Positions 34,019 to 41,563 of a DNA stretch of 64,000 nucleotides are shown here, piece after piece. The notes below the pieces were generated by a model. That model searched no databases and had not been told where the DNA came from. It saw only the letters and a list, made by a program, of their open reading frames with translations. The stretch covers positions 372,001-436,000 of the forward strand of contig NZ_CP087714.1 in NCBI RefSeq assembly GCF_039641995.1. The letters run 5' to 3'. The DNA comes from Geoglobus acetivorans (GTDB lineage Archaea; Halobacteriota; Archaeoglobi; Archaeoglobales; Archaeoglobaceae). Numbering within the stretch: the stretch's first letter is position 1; each line of letters starts with the position of its first letter. The position numbers and the translations under genes are program-made.

Positions 34019-35281
34019 ATGATCACTCCCTGGGAGGTCAGCGGCGAGGTTGACTACGACAGGTTGATTCAGGAATTCGGTATTGAACCTTTCGGCTCGG
34101 TTCTCGATCTGATTGATGAACCCATGCACCTGATGAAGAGGGGGATAATTTTCGGACATCGCGATTATCACAGGATTGTTGATGCGATGAAAAAGGGAGA
34201 GAGCTTTGCGGTAATGTCCGGCTTCATGCCCTCCGGCTTGCCTCATTTCGGCCACAAGATGACGATGGACGAGATCGTGTGGCATAACCGGATGGGGGGT
34301 GTGGCGTTTGTTGGCATAGCAGACATGGAGGCTCATGCTGTAAGGCGACTGAGCTGGGAGAAGACGAGAGAAATAGGTATGGAATATATCAAGGCAATAA
34401 TAGCTCTCGGGCTGAACGAGAACTCAGTCATATACTTCCAGAGTGCGAACGAGAGGGTGAAAAGCCTTGCCTTCGAGCTGGCTGAGGAGGTCAACTGGAG
34501 CGAGCTGAAGGCCATATATGGCTTTGACGGTGAAACCACCCTCGCGAAAATGTTCGTAACCTCAGTTCAGGCGGGGGACATCCTCCTGCCTCAGATTGCA
34601 TTTTATGGCGGACCAAAACCCACCGTTGTTCCCGTAGGGGCCGATCAGGACCCTCACATCAGGCTGACGCGGGATCTGGCGGCGAGAGTCTCAATATTTG
34701 CATTCGAGAGGATTGAAAACGGAGTCAGGATAAGGAGCAGGAAGGGAGGAGAATATCTGGAGCGGTTGAGGGATCTGGAGTTTGAGATGAAGTTCTACGA
34801 CGAGCATGTTGATGTTTTCGCCCAGCCTGAGGAAGTTGAGGAAAGAGTCAGGGAGCTGGAGGTCAGCATTGGCGGCTATGCGTTCATTCCTCCATCCTCA
34901 ACATACCATCGCTTCATAACCGGCCTTCAGGGCGGAAAGATGAGCTCGTCAAAGCCGGAGAGCTTCATCTCGCTTTTGGACTCCCCAGAGGAGGCTGGCA
35001 GAAAGGTAAAGCGTGCCCTTACCGGTGGGAGAGCGACAGCAGAGGAGCAGAGGAGGCTTGGAGGTCAGCCGGAGAAGTGCGTGATTTTCGAGCTCTACAC
35101 CATACACCTGCTGAACGATGAGGAGCTTGAAGAGGTCGAGAGGGACTGCAGGGAGGGCAGACTTTTATGCGGTAAATGCAAGAAGCTTGCAGTTGAGAGG
35201 GTGGAGAGTTTCCTGAAGGAGCTTCAGGAGAAGATGGGTGAGGCTGAGGGCAGACTGGATATGTATAACATAATTTTGTAA
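34019..35281 (+). CDS. trpS: Tryptophanyl-tRNA synthetase
   Basis: A 420-residue archaeal/eukaryal-type TrpRS charging tRNA-Trp. The class I signatures are GFMPSGLPHFGHKMTMDEI (HIGH-like) and GGKMSSSKPESFI (KMSKS-like); PVGADQDPHIRLTRDLA binds tryptophan and ATP. The N-terminus MITPWEVSGEVDYDRLI is typical. An ATG two codons upstream (34013) is possible; TATA spacing slightly favours 34019. A much longer frame extends to 33812 but crosses the promoter and was not used. Confidence 0.93.
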   Translation: MITPWEVSGEVDYDRLIQEFGIEPFGSVLDLIDEPMHLMKRGIIFGHRDYHRIVDAMKKGESFAVMSGFMPSGLPHFGHKMTMDEIVWHNRMGGVAFVGIADMEAHAVRRLSWEKTREIGMEYIKAIIALGLNENSVIYFQSANERVKSLAFELAEEVNWSELKAIYGFDGETTLAKMFVTSVQAGDILLPQIAFYGGPKPTVVPVGADQDPHIRLTRDLAARVSIFAFERIENGVRIRSRKGGEYLERLRDLEFEMKFYDEHVDVFAQPEEVEERVRELEVSIGGYAFIPPSSTYHRFITGLQGGKMSSSKPESFISLLDSPEEAGRKVKRALTGGRATAEEQRRLGGQPEKCVIFELYTIHLLNDEELEEVERDCREGRLLCGKCKKLAVERVESFLKELQEKMGEAEGRLDMYNIIL

Positions 35282-35338
35282 GGAGATGCAACCAATGAAG
35301 TTACCAGTCGTTTCAGGCCAAAAAAATCGTAAAGGCCC

Positions 35339-35348
35339 TTATAAAAGC
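35339..35348 (+). promoter_or_regulatory. TATA-like box before the mini-CRISPR
   Basis: TTATAAAAGC lies immediately before the first repeat, so a transcript could begin within it. Weak evidence. Confidence 0.3.
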
Positions 35349-35447
35349 GTTAAAATCAGACCTTTAAGGGATTGAAAGGGGGATTCGAGGGAGTGGCTCC
35401 ACTCGGTACAGCGTACAGCTGAAATCAGACCAATATGGGATTGAAAG
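35349..35447. CRISPR. Two-repeat relic CRISPR with one 39-base spacer
   Basis: Repeat 1 (35349-35378) begins GTTAAAATCAGACC and ends AAGGGATTGAAAG; repeat 2 (35418-35447) begins GCTGAAATCAGACC and ends ATGGGATTGAAAG. Both are 30 bases and agree at 25 of 30. They end in ATTGAAAG, the 5' handle typical of archaeal type I crRNAs. The spacer (35379-35417) is 39 bases, a normal length, and carries a perfect inverted repeat GAGTGG-CT-CCACTC. A third diverged repeat is at 36101. No cas genes are in the window. Differences between repeats suggest decay. Confidence 0.7.
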
Positions 35448-35506
35448 GACGGCTGGAAAAGATTAAAAGAGCTATTGAAGAGTTTGCTGAGAGGATGAGT
35501 TTTTAG
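35447..35506 (+). pseudogene. C-terminal gene fragment after repeat 2
   Basis: An open 19-codon stretch running out of the repeat and ending TAG (GRLEKIKRAIEEFAERMSF). There is no start codon. The 18-base stretch at 35480-35497 matches the one in the fragment at 35978-36094 at 16 positions, suggesting both descend from one gene family. Confidence 0.35.
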
Positions 35507-35775
35507 AGGAATTTATCATATCCTTCTTTTCTGTGGAAGAATCTGAGAACATAGATTGTTCTTGATTCGTAGTCTATGGTGAAAATAAGGCGGTAGTCTC
35601 CTATTCTCAGCCTGTATTTTGGATGTTTTCCAGCATCGATGAGCTTTTTAACGTCGAAGGCAAAGGGATCTTGGGAGAATTCTTTAAGTTTTTGCTTAAT
35701 ATGCTCTTTGACATTTGCAGGAAGTGAATTTATTTTCCTGGAAGCTTTTGGGTGTATTAAAATTTCAAAGGTCAC
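35503..35775 (-). CDS. relE: RelE/ParE-family toxin
   Basis: A 90-residue toxin of the RelE superfamily, likely a ribosome-dependent mRNA endonuclease. FEILIHPKASRKINSLP at the start, the basic stretch LRIGDYRLIFTIDYES and the C-terminal RTIYVLRFFHRKEGY are diagnostic. It is complete. The GTG start at 35775 overlaps the antitoxin gene by 11 bases, the usual order of antitoxin then toxin. Confidence 0.9.
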   Translation of the reverse strand: MTFEILIHPKASRKINSLPANVKEHIKQKLKEFSQDPFAFDVKKLIDAGKHPKYRLRIGDYRLIFTIDYESRTIYVLRFFHRKEGYDKFL

Positions 35776-35899
35776 CCAATTTCACGTATTCGCTTTTCGG
35801 CGTCTTTTCGATGTCTTCGTCAATCTCTCTGAAAAAAGCCTCTCGCTCTTTTCTGTATTGGTTTCTTCTCAGGAATAGCAGGAACCCGGGTAGTCTCAT
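35765..35899 (-). CDS. Short RelB-like antitoxin
   Basis: A 44-residue product (MRLPGFLLFLRRNQYRKERE, AFFREIDEDIEKTPKSEYV, KLGDL) immediately upstream of relE. It is shorter than typical RelB proteins (about 60-80) and lacks an obvious DNA-binding domain; the acidic helix could cover the toxin. A TATA-like box (35921-35929) lies 26 bases before the ATG, so it is probably expressed. Identity rests mainly on position. Confidence 0.6.
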   Translation of the reverse strand: MRLPGFLLFLRRNQYRKEREAFFREIDEDIEKTPKSEYVKLGDL

Positions 35900-35977
35900 G
35901 ATCGGGAGTCGTCGGAAGATTACTTAAGCTTTGTGTGATCACAACTTTAAAGGTGTGTAAGGAGTGGCTGGTAAGGT

Positions 35978-36094
35978 ATGGTTACGGTGGATTCTGACGG
36001 AAATTGGGAGGTTGTAGGAATAGAGATTCTGCTGCCAAAGCTTGCGGAGGAGCAGAGGGAGTTTGTGGAGAGGATGCTGAAATCCGGGGTTTGA
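35978..36094 (+). pseudogene. Truncated DUF2283-like gene fragment
   Basis: A 38-residue frame (VTVDSDGNWEVVGIEILLPK, LAEEQREFVERMLKSGV). The VVGIEIL core is the C-terminal half of DUF2283 proteins; the N-terminal half is missing, with a stop codon upstream in frame. It lies between the toxin-antitoxin promoter and the third CRISPR-like repeat. Confidence 0.45.
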
Positions 36095-36100
36095 ACTTTC

Positions 36101-36130
36101 GTTGAAATCCAACCTTTAAGAGACCGAAAG
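36101..36130 (+). repeat. Solitary CRISPR-like repeat
   Basis: Thirty bases beginning GTTGAAATCCAACC and ending AGAGACCGAAAG. It matches repeat 1 at 35349 in 24 of 30 positions, in the same orientation, 750 bases downstream. The handle is degenerate (ACCGAAAG). Confidence 0.55.
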
Positions 36131-36141
36131 GCTGTATCAGT

Positions 36142-36486
36142 TCAGCGGAAAATCGCACTCTTTCCTATAAGCAGAAGTGGCGGGATGAACAGCAGCAGAA
36201 TTGCGATGCTGAATGTGTTTATCTTCATGATCAGGAAAAGCACGATGACTGTTTGAAGCAACCCGAGAACCGGTGGTGCAAATCTCGTGAGATTTTCCGG
36301 GGTTCGGCTGAGTGCTGTGAGAATGCCACCTGCAGAGCCTGTAAGGATGTAGTATGCGAGGAGAAGTATTCCGGTGATGACAATTGCAGTACCTGAAACA
36401 AGCATGAAGTATGAAATGAGCAGGAGAAACGTGGATATTGCAGATATGGTAATTCCAGCGTAATGCATCACATCTCTGAGGGTCAT
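36142..36486 (-). CDS. Four-helix membrane protein, function unknown
   Basis: A 114-residue hydrophobic protein with four predicted helices and short loops (YHAGIT-type N-terminus, then TPENLTRFAPPVLG in the central loop). No family recognised. The last residues (LIGKSAIFR) end 11 bases from the solitary CRISPR-like repeat. Confidence 0.6.
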   Translation of the reverse strand: MTLRDVMHYAGITISAISTFLLLISYFMLVSGTAIVITGILLLAYYILTGSAGGILTALSRTPENLTRFAPPVLGLLQTVIVLFLIMKINTFSIAILLLFIPPLLLIGKSAIFR

Positions 36487-36573
36487 GTAATTGATCTGGT
36501 CAGCTATAGAAAAGTCTTTCTGTGATTTTTGCTCCGGGGAATCTCTGGCTCCATCAGACGTTCTAGGGCTGCG

Positions 36574-36584
36574 TAAAATTTATG
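36574..36584 (+). promoter_or_regulatory. TATA-like box of FAD-oxidase gene
   Basis: TAAAATTTATG centred about 30 bases before the ATG at 36609. Confidence 0.45.
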
Positions 36585-36593
36585 ATTAATCAT
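36582..36593. promoter_or_regulatory. 12-base perfect palindrome ATGATTAATCAT (possible operator)
   Basis: Overlaps the downstream edge of the TATA-like box, where repressor binding would block transcription. The same half-sites occur at the hydrogenase promoter (25432-25463). Confidence 0.4.
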
Positions 36594-36608
36594 GTCCAAG
36601 TGAGCCCG

Positions 36609-38018
36609 ATGGGTGCGATGTTCTTTTCTCTCCCCAGGGGTGTGGTTTTGAAGCTCCAGGAAATTGTTGGCAACGAAAACGTGGTTCTCGAGCCTGAAAG
36701 CTACATCTACGACGAAACTCCGCCTCTGATAAGACCTGAGGCATCGAGGGATGTGGTTGTCGTAAAGCCTGGAAGTACGGAAGAAGTTTCCAGGATAATG
36801 AAACTTGCAAACGAGCGTAAAATCCCGGTGTTTGTCAGGGGTGGCGGCACGGGGCTGAGCGGTGGAGTGATACCCACGAGACCCGGGATCATCCTCTCAA
36901 TGGAAAGGATGAACAGGATAATTGAGATTGATGAGCAAAATCTGATGGCTGTTTGTGAGGCAGGGGTTACGCTGAGGCAGCTGCTGGATGCTGTTGAGAG
37001 AATTCCGGGCCTGTCGTTTCCACCTCACCCCGGTGATGAGGGTGCTCAGATTGGTGGGCTTGTTGCAAACAATGCCGGTGGGGCGAGGGCGGTGAAGTAC
37101 GGGGTGATGAGGAACTATGTGGCTGGCCTTGAGGTTGTGCTGCCGACTGGCGAGGTGCTGAATCTCGGCGGGAAGGTGATAAAGAACGCAACAGGCTACG
37201 ATCTGCTTCACCTCGTAATAGGGAGTGAAGGGACGCTGTGCGTTATAACGAAAGCAGTCCTCCGTCTGATTCCTGAGCCCGGTGCAACCTACACGCTCGT
37301 CATCCCATTTGAAAGCGCAGAGAACGCGATCAGGACTGTGCCGGAGATACTCAGGAGCGGAGTTATTCCTCTCGCGATGGAGTACATGGATATCGGGGCC
37401 ATAAGGGCTGGAGAAAGGGTAACTGGGAAGAGGTGGCCTCACAGCGGAGGTAAGGCTCACCTCATGATAATTATTGACGGGATGGATGAGGATGAGCTGA
37501 TCAGAAAGGCCGAGATAATAGAGAGGATAGCAAAAACTCACGGAGCGCTGGACGTTCTTGTTGGAGTGGGCAAAAAAGAGCAGAGGGACATTCTGGAGAT
37601 TCGAAGCCTGATTTACGAGGGGCTCAAGGGTGAGACGATTGAGGTTCTCGATGTCTCAGTTCCGCCTGCGAGCATAGCGGAGTTCGTTGAGACCTGTCAG
37701 AGGGAGGCTGAAAGGCTCGGCATTGAGGTTCTGCACTTCGGGCATGCAGGGGACGGAAATGTCCACCAGCAGATACTCAGGTCGGGAATGGATGGGGAAG
37801 AGTGGATGGAAAAATATCTGAAATTCAAGGAGTTTGCGTTTGGACTGGCGAGCAGGCTTGGAGGATACATCACCGGAGAGCATGGCATAGGCTCGGTCAA
37901 GAAAGCAGACATGCTGAAAACCCTGCCGGGAGAGAGCATAGAGCTTATGAAGGCAATAAAAAAGGTCTTTGATCCCAACAACATCCTGAATCTGGGGAAG
38001 GTTGTCGACGTGGAATGA
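36609..38018 (+). CDS. FAD-linked oxidase (GlcD / D-lactate dehydrogenase family)
   Basis: A 469-residue VAO/PCMH-fold flavoprotein. PVFVRGGGTGLSGGVIPTRPG and GGLVANNAGGARAVKYG bind FAD; HFGHAGDGNVHQQIL and GEHGIGSVKKADML form the C-terminal active site with metal-ligand histidines. It oxidises a 2-hydroxy acid such as D-lactate or glycolate, and lactate is a classical Archaeoglobus substrate. The ATG at 36609 was chosen for its TATA distance; ATGs at 36582 and 36618 are alternatives. One base separates it from the convergent thioredoxin gene. No Fe-S partner subunit is adjacent. Confidence 0.9.
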   Translation: MGAMFFSLPRGVVLKLQEIVGNENVVLEPESYIYDETPPLIRPEASRDVVVVKPGSTEEVSRIMKLANERKIPVFVRGGGTGLSGGVIPTRPGIILSMERMNRIIEIDEQNLMAVCEAGVTLRQLLDAVERIPGLSFPPHPGDEGAQIGGLVANNAGGARAVKYGVMRNYVAGLEVVLPTGEVLNLGGKVIKNATGYDLLHLVIGSEGTLCVITKAVLRLIPEPGATYTLVIPFESAENAIRTVPEILRSGVIPLAMEYMDIGAIRAGERVTGKRWPHSGGKAHLMIIIDGMDEDELIRKAEIIERIAKTHGALDVLVGVGKKEQRDILEIRSLIYEGLKGETIEVLDVSVPPASIAEFVETCQREAERLGIEVLHFGHAGDGNVHQQILRSGMDGEEWMEKYLKFKEFAFGLASRLGGYITGEHGIGSVKKADMLKTLPGESIELMKAIKKVFDPNNILNLGKVVDVE

Positions 38019-38019
38019 G

Positions 38020-38385
38020 TCAGGACATCATGCTCTCCATCCACTTTTTGAAAGTTTCGTACGACATTGCTCCGACTCTTCTACCCTTCAGCCTTCCATT
38101 TTCGAAGAACAGGAATGCAGGGACGCTCTTAACCCTGAACCTCCGGGATATCTCCGGACTGGATGCCGCATTCACCTTCAGGAAAACAACTCTCCCTTCA
38201 TACTCTCTTGCGAGCTTTTTCAGGATAGGCTCCATGGCCTCACAGGGAGGACAGTTCTTACCCCAGAAGTCCACGACAGCATACCTGCTGGACTTCAAAA
38301 ACTCGTCGAAGCTGGACTGGTCGACACTGATGGGCTTGCCTGCCGCACTCTCACCTCTCCTGAACAGTCTGTCCATAAGACCCAT
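38020..38385 (-). CDS. Thioredoxin-family protein with CPPC site
   Basis: A 121-residue protein: a basic 20-residue leader (MGLMDRLFRRGESAAG), then the thioredoxin domain with VVDFWGKNCPPCEAMEPIL (CPPC active site) and SVPAFLFFENGR. The N-terminal extension is not a clear signal peptide. The third thioredoxin-fold gene in the window. Confidence 0.9.
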   Translation of the reverse strand: MGLMDRLFRRGESAAGKPISVDQSSFDEFLKSSRYAVVDFWGKNCPPCEAMEPILKKLAREYEGRVVFLKVNAASSPEISRRFRVKSVPAFLFFENGRLKGRRVGAMSYETFKKWMESMMS

Positions 38386-38474
38386 GATTATCTCTGCACA
38401 CTCTCCAGCAGGTGTTAAAAAGTATCTCCGGGTTTGGTGATTCCATCACAGCCGGGAAAGCGAGTTAACAAAAT

Positions 38475-38497
38475 TAATATCTAAAATAAAAAAGAGG
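38475..38497 (-). terminator. Oligo-T terminator after nrdJ
   Basis: On the minus strand the nrdJ stop is followed within about 15 bases by CTCTTTTTTATTTTAG, a T-rich archaeal termination signal. Confidence 0.45.
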
Positions 38498-38504
38498 CAG
38501 GAAG

Positions 38505-40775
38505 TCAGCCGCATTTTGTAAATCCGCACATCCTGCAGGTCATGCAGCCCTCGCCGTACTCCAGGATGTTTCCGCACTCCGGACACATCCCGCCTATGAG
38601 CTTGGTTCTCTGGGCCTCGTGGACCTCCTCAACCTTCTCCTCCGTGAACTCCGTCAGCGGCTTCACACCCTTGACATCCATCTTGATCTTCCTGAACTCT
38701 CCCTTGAGGTGCTTCTCCAGAACCTTTGCAACACCATCTGCGCAGCTCGTTATTATCTCCCCGTTGTCGAAGCCCACTGAAGGACATCTTATCCCCTTGA
38801 GCTGCCTTATCAGAGCCTCCGGGTCCACCCAGCTTCGAAGAGCAACACTCAGCAGCCTGCCTATTGCCTCTGTCTGTGATGCCGCACACCCTCCGCTCTT
38901 TCCGAGCTGCACGAAAACCTCTGCTATTCCGTGTTCATCCTCGTTTATTGTTACGTACAGCGAACCACATCCGGTCCTCGTCTCCACCGTCGTCCCCTTC
39001 GTGATTCTGGGTCTGGGTCTCGGCCTGTGGTACCTTGCTGGTGGCCTCACCTTCTCTTCCTCTTTCTTCTTCTCGGTTTTCTTCACGGACAGCACCTGTT
39101 CCTCTCTGCTTCCGTCCCTGTACACGGTTATGCCCTTGCACCCCAGCTCGTAGGCTAGCAGAAATGCTTTCTCTACATCTGCCTTCGTTGCGTGGTTGGG
39201 CAGGTTGATGGTCTTGCTCACGGCGTTATCTGTGTACTTCTGGAATGCCGCCTGCATCCTCACGTGCCATTCTGGTGAGATGTCGAGGGCACACTTGAAC
39301 ACTCTCCTTATCTCTTCTGGGATTTCGTCAATTCCCTGTATGCTCCCCTCCTCCACGACCTTGCTGAGCACGTCATCGCTGTATAGATCCAGAGCCCTCA
39401 GCATTCTCTCGAATATTGGATTGACCTCAAAGAACTCGTCTCCATCGAGAATATTTGCCCTCTTATATGCTAAGGCGAACACAGGCTCAATTCCGCTGCT
39501 GCATCCTGCGATGATGCTTATCGTACCGGTTGGAGCTATGGTTGTGGTGGTGGCGTTTCTCATTTTGATTCCTTTCTTTTCCCACACGCTTCCCTCCCAG
39601 TTAGGGAAGACCCCTCTTTCCTCTGCAAGCTCCTGTGATGCCCTGTGACTTTCTTCCTGGATGAATTTCATCACTTTCCGGGCCAGTTCTATTGCCTCTT
39701 CACTGTCGTATGGTATCCCGAGCTTGAACAGCGCATCTGCCCATCCCATCACTCCGAGACCAATTTTCCTGTTTTTCCTGGTCATTTCAGCTATTTCCGG
39801 GATTGGGTAGCTGTTCACATCAATGACATTGTCCAGAAATCTGGTTGCAAGCCGGACAACTTCTTTTAGCCTTTCCCAGTTGAAATCCATTTTACCCTCA
39901 TCAACGAATCTGGAAAGGTTTATCGAGCCGAGGTTACAGGATTCGTAGGGCAGGAGAGGCTGTTCACCGCATGGATTTGTGGCTTCAATCTCACCAGCAT
40001 GCGGTGTCGGGTTGTGCCTGTTTATTTCATCTATGAAAATTACTCCCGGCTCGCCATTTCTCCATGCACCCTCAACAATAAGGTTAAAGACCTTCCGGGC
40101 AGAAATTTTTCTGACAACTTCTTTCGTTCTCGGGTTTATGAGCTCATAATCTCCGTCGCTTTTCAGCGCCTCCATGAACTTCTCGGTTACTGCGACGCTT
40201 ATGTTGAAGTTCCTCAGCACACCCTCCTCCCACTTGGCGGTTATGAACTCCTCAATGTCCGGGTGGTGCACGTTCAGAACTCCCATGTTTGCTCCTCTTC
40301 TCTTACCTCCCTGCTTTATCTGCTCTGTTGCGGAATCAAAAATTTTCATGAAGCTTATTGGACCGCTCGCAACGCCCATTGTCGATTTTACTATATCTCC
40401 TTTGGGTCTTATTCTTGAGAAGCTGAATCCTGTTCCTCCTCCGCTTTTCTGGACTTTTGCCATGTCCCACAGAGCCTTGAAAATACCATCTATGCTGTCC
40501 TCCACGGGGATGACGAAGCAGGCAGAAAGCTGGCCGAGTGGGGTGCCTGCATTCATCAGTGTTGGCGAATTGGGCATAAATTCCTGCCCGTCCATTATCT
40601 CGTAGAACCTTTTTGCCCACTCTTCGGGGTCGTTTCCGTAGTTCTCCTCAGCCTTGGCTATTGCCCTTGCGACTCTCCAGAGCATCTCTTCCGGAGTCTC
40701 AACCGGCTCTCCTTTCTCGTTTTTGAGGAGGTACCTCTTTTCCAGAACAACTTTTGCAGTATTGCTCAGTTCCAT
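38505..40775 (-). CDS. nrdJ: Adenosylcobalamin-dependent ribonucleotide reductase
   Basis: A 756-residue class II enzyme that makes deoxynucleotides without oxygen. Active-site regions visible: MNAGTPLGQLSACFV, NPCGEQPLLPYESCNLGSIN and IAPTGTISIIAGCSSGIEP. The C-terminus carries a domain with CGSLYVTINEDEHG and a zinc ribbon of four Cys pairs (CPECG ... CMTCRMCG ... CG). No intein interrupts it. The promoter has an inverted repeat (40796-40810). Fits a strict anaerobe with corrinoids. Confidence 0.96.
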   Translation of the reverse strand: MELSNTAKVVLEKRYLLKNEKGEPVETPEEMLWRVARAIAKAEENYGNDPEEWAKRFYEIMDGQEFMPNSPTLMNAGTPLGQLSACFVIPVEDSIDGIFKALWDMAKVQKSGGGTGFSFSRIRPKGDIVKSTMGVASGPISFMKIFDSATEQIKQGGKRRGANMGVLNVHHPDIEEFITAKWEEGVLRNFNISVAVTEKFMEALKSDGDYELINPRTKEVVRKISARKVFNLIVEGAWRNGEPGVIFIDEINRHNPTPHAGEIEATNPCGEQPLLPYESCNLGSINLSRFVDEGKMDFNWERLKEVVRLATRFLDNVIDVNSYPIPEIAEMTRKNRKIGLGVMGWADALFKLGIPYDSEEAIELARKVMKFIQEESHRASQELAEERGVFPNWEGSVWEKKGIKMRNATTTTIAPTGTISIIAGCSSGIEPVFALAYKRANILDGDEFFEVNPIFERMLRALDLYSDDVLSKVVEEGSIQGIDEIPEEIRRVFKCALDISPEWHVRMQAAFQKYTDNAVSKTINLPNHATKADVEKAFLLAYELGCKGITVYRDGSREEQVLSVKKTEKKKEEEKVRPPARYHRPRPRPRITKGTTVETRTGCGSLYVTINEDEHGIAEVFVQLGKSGGCAASQTEAIGRLLSVALRSWVDPEALIRQLKGIRCPSVGFDNGEIITSCADGVAKVLEKHLKGEFRKIKMDVKGVKPLTEFTEEKVEEVHEAQRTKLIGGMCPECGNILEYGEGCMTCRMCGFTKCG

Positions 40776-40795
40776 TCTACCACCATCAAGTTAAT

Positions 40796-40810
40796 TTGAT
40801 ATTGTATCAA
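40796..40810. promoter_or_regulatory. Inverted repeat TTGATATTGTATCAA in nrdJ promoter
   Basis: Arms TTGATA and TATCAA around TTG, centred 28 bases before the nrdJ ATG and so overlapping the expected TATA position. Another ATCAA half-site is at 40785-40789. A repressor site is plausible. Confidence 0.4.
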
Positions 40811-40930
40811 CTTTTCTTAATTTAACGGGCTGAGGTGATATACTTTTCTGTTTATTGTGTTAACAAGCCGGATAAAAAGATATTGCTGATGATTGTTTAC
40901 AGGAAACTGTCCTACAGCCGGTGGAAATCA

Positions 40931-41563
40931 TCAGGGAAGCTTCAGCAGCGTGGGGTGCACCCCCTCATCGATTTCGATGATCGAGTAATATCCTCTGTTC
41001 AGCGGCCCTGGATTGACTACAAGTGTTCGTTTCCCTGCTCTCTCTATTCCAGCAGATTCGTGGATGTGTCCGCATATTATCAGGTCGAACTTATCCAGGT
41101 TCTCCCTTATCACAGTATTTCCAGCATTGATTCCTGAGTACGTTCTGTCGAGTATCCCGTATGGTGGAGAGTGAGACAGGAGTATGTTAACCTCTCCATA
41201 CTTCAGATTCTCGAGGATTTCTCTGTAATGCTTTTCAGGATATTCTGAGGGTGTGTTGAATGGTGTGATTGGGGAACCGCCGAGACCGTGAAAGGTAAGA
41301 TGTCCGATTCTGTGGCTTTTTCCATGTATAAACCTGTATTTTTCATTCTCCCTGTTCAGCGAGTCTTCATGGTCGCAGTTCCCGTGCACAACCAGAATTT
41401 CACCATCGAAGTCTTCGATTATTGCTTCAAATGTTCTGACATCTGATGGGCGAAAGTGGGTTACGTCCCCGGCAACGGCGAGGACATCTGCTCTTACTTT
41501 CTCCACCAGCCTTTCGAGCATTTCAAACTCAGAATGGATGTCCGAAATTGCCAGAATCCTCAT
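40931..41563 (-). CDS. Metallophosphoesterase (YfcE/MJ0936-like)
   Basis: A 210-residue calcineurin-like phosphoesterase. The five metal-binding motifs are visible: DIHSEF, GDVTHF, GNCDHE, LLSHSPP and GHIHESAG. It probably hydrolyses phosphodiesters or phosphomonoesters using two metal ions. It overlaps the beta-CASP nuclease gene by four bases, hinting at a joint role in RNA or nucleotide turnover. Confidence 0.93.
   Translation of the reverse strand: MRILAISDIHSEFEMLERLVEKVRADVLAVAGDVTHFRPSDVRTFEAIIEDFDGEILVVHGNCDHEDSLNRENEKYRFIHGKSHRIGHLTFHGLGGSPITPFNTPSEYPEKHYREILENLKYGEVNILLSHSPPYGILDRTYSGINAGNTVIRENLDKFDLIICGHIHESAGIERAGKRTLVVNPGPLNRGYYSIIEIDEGVHPTLLKLP

Noticed and set aside
32775-35281. 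Complete integrated element bounded by tRNA-Gly
   Set aside because: No direct repeat of the tRNA 3' end is visible elsewhere in the window, no integrase is present, and trpS, a housekeeping gene, lies just downstream.
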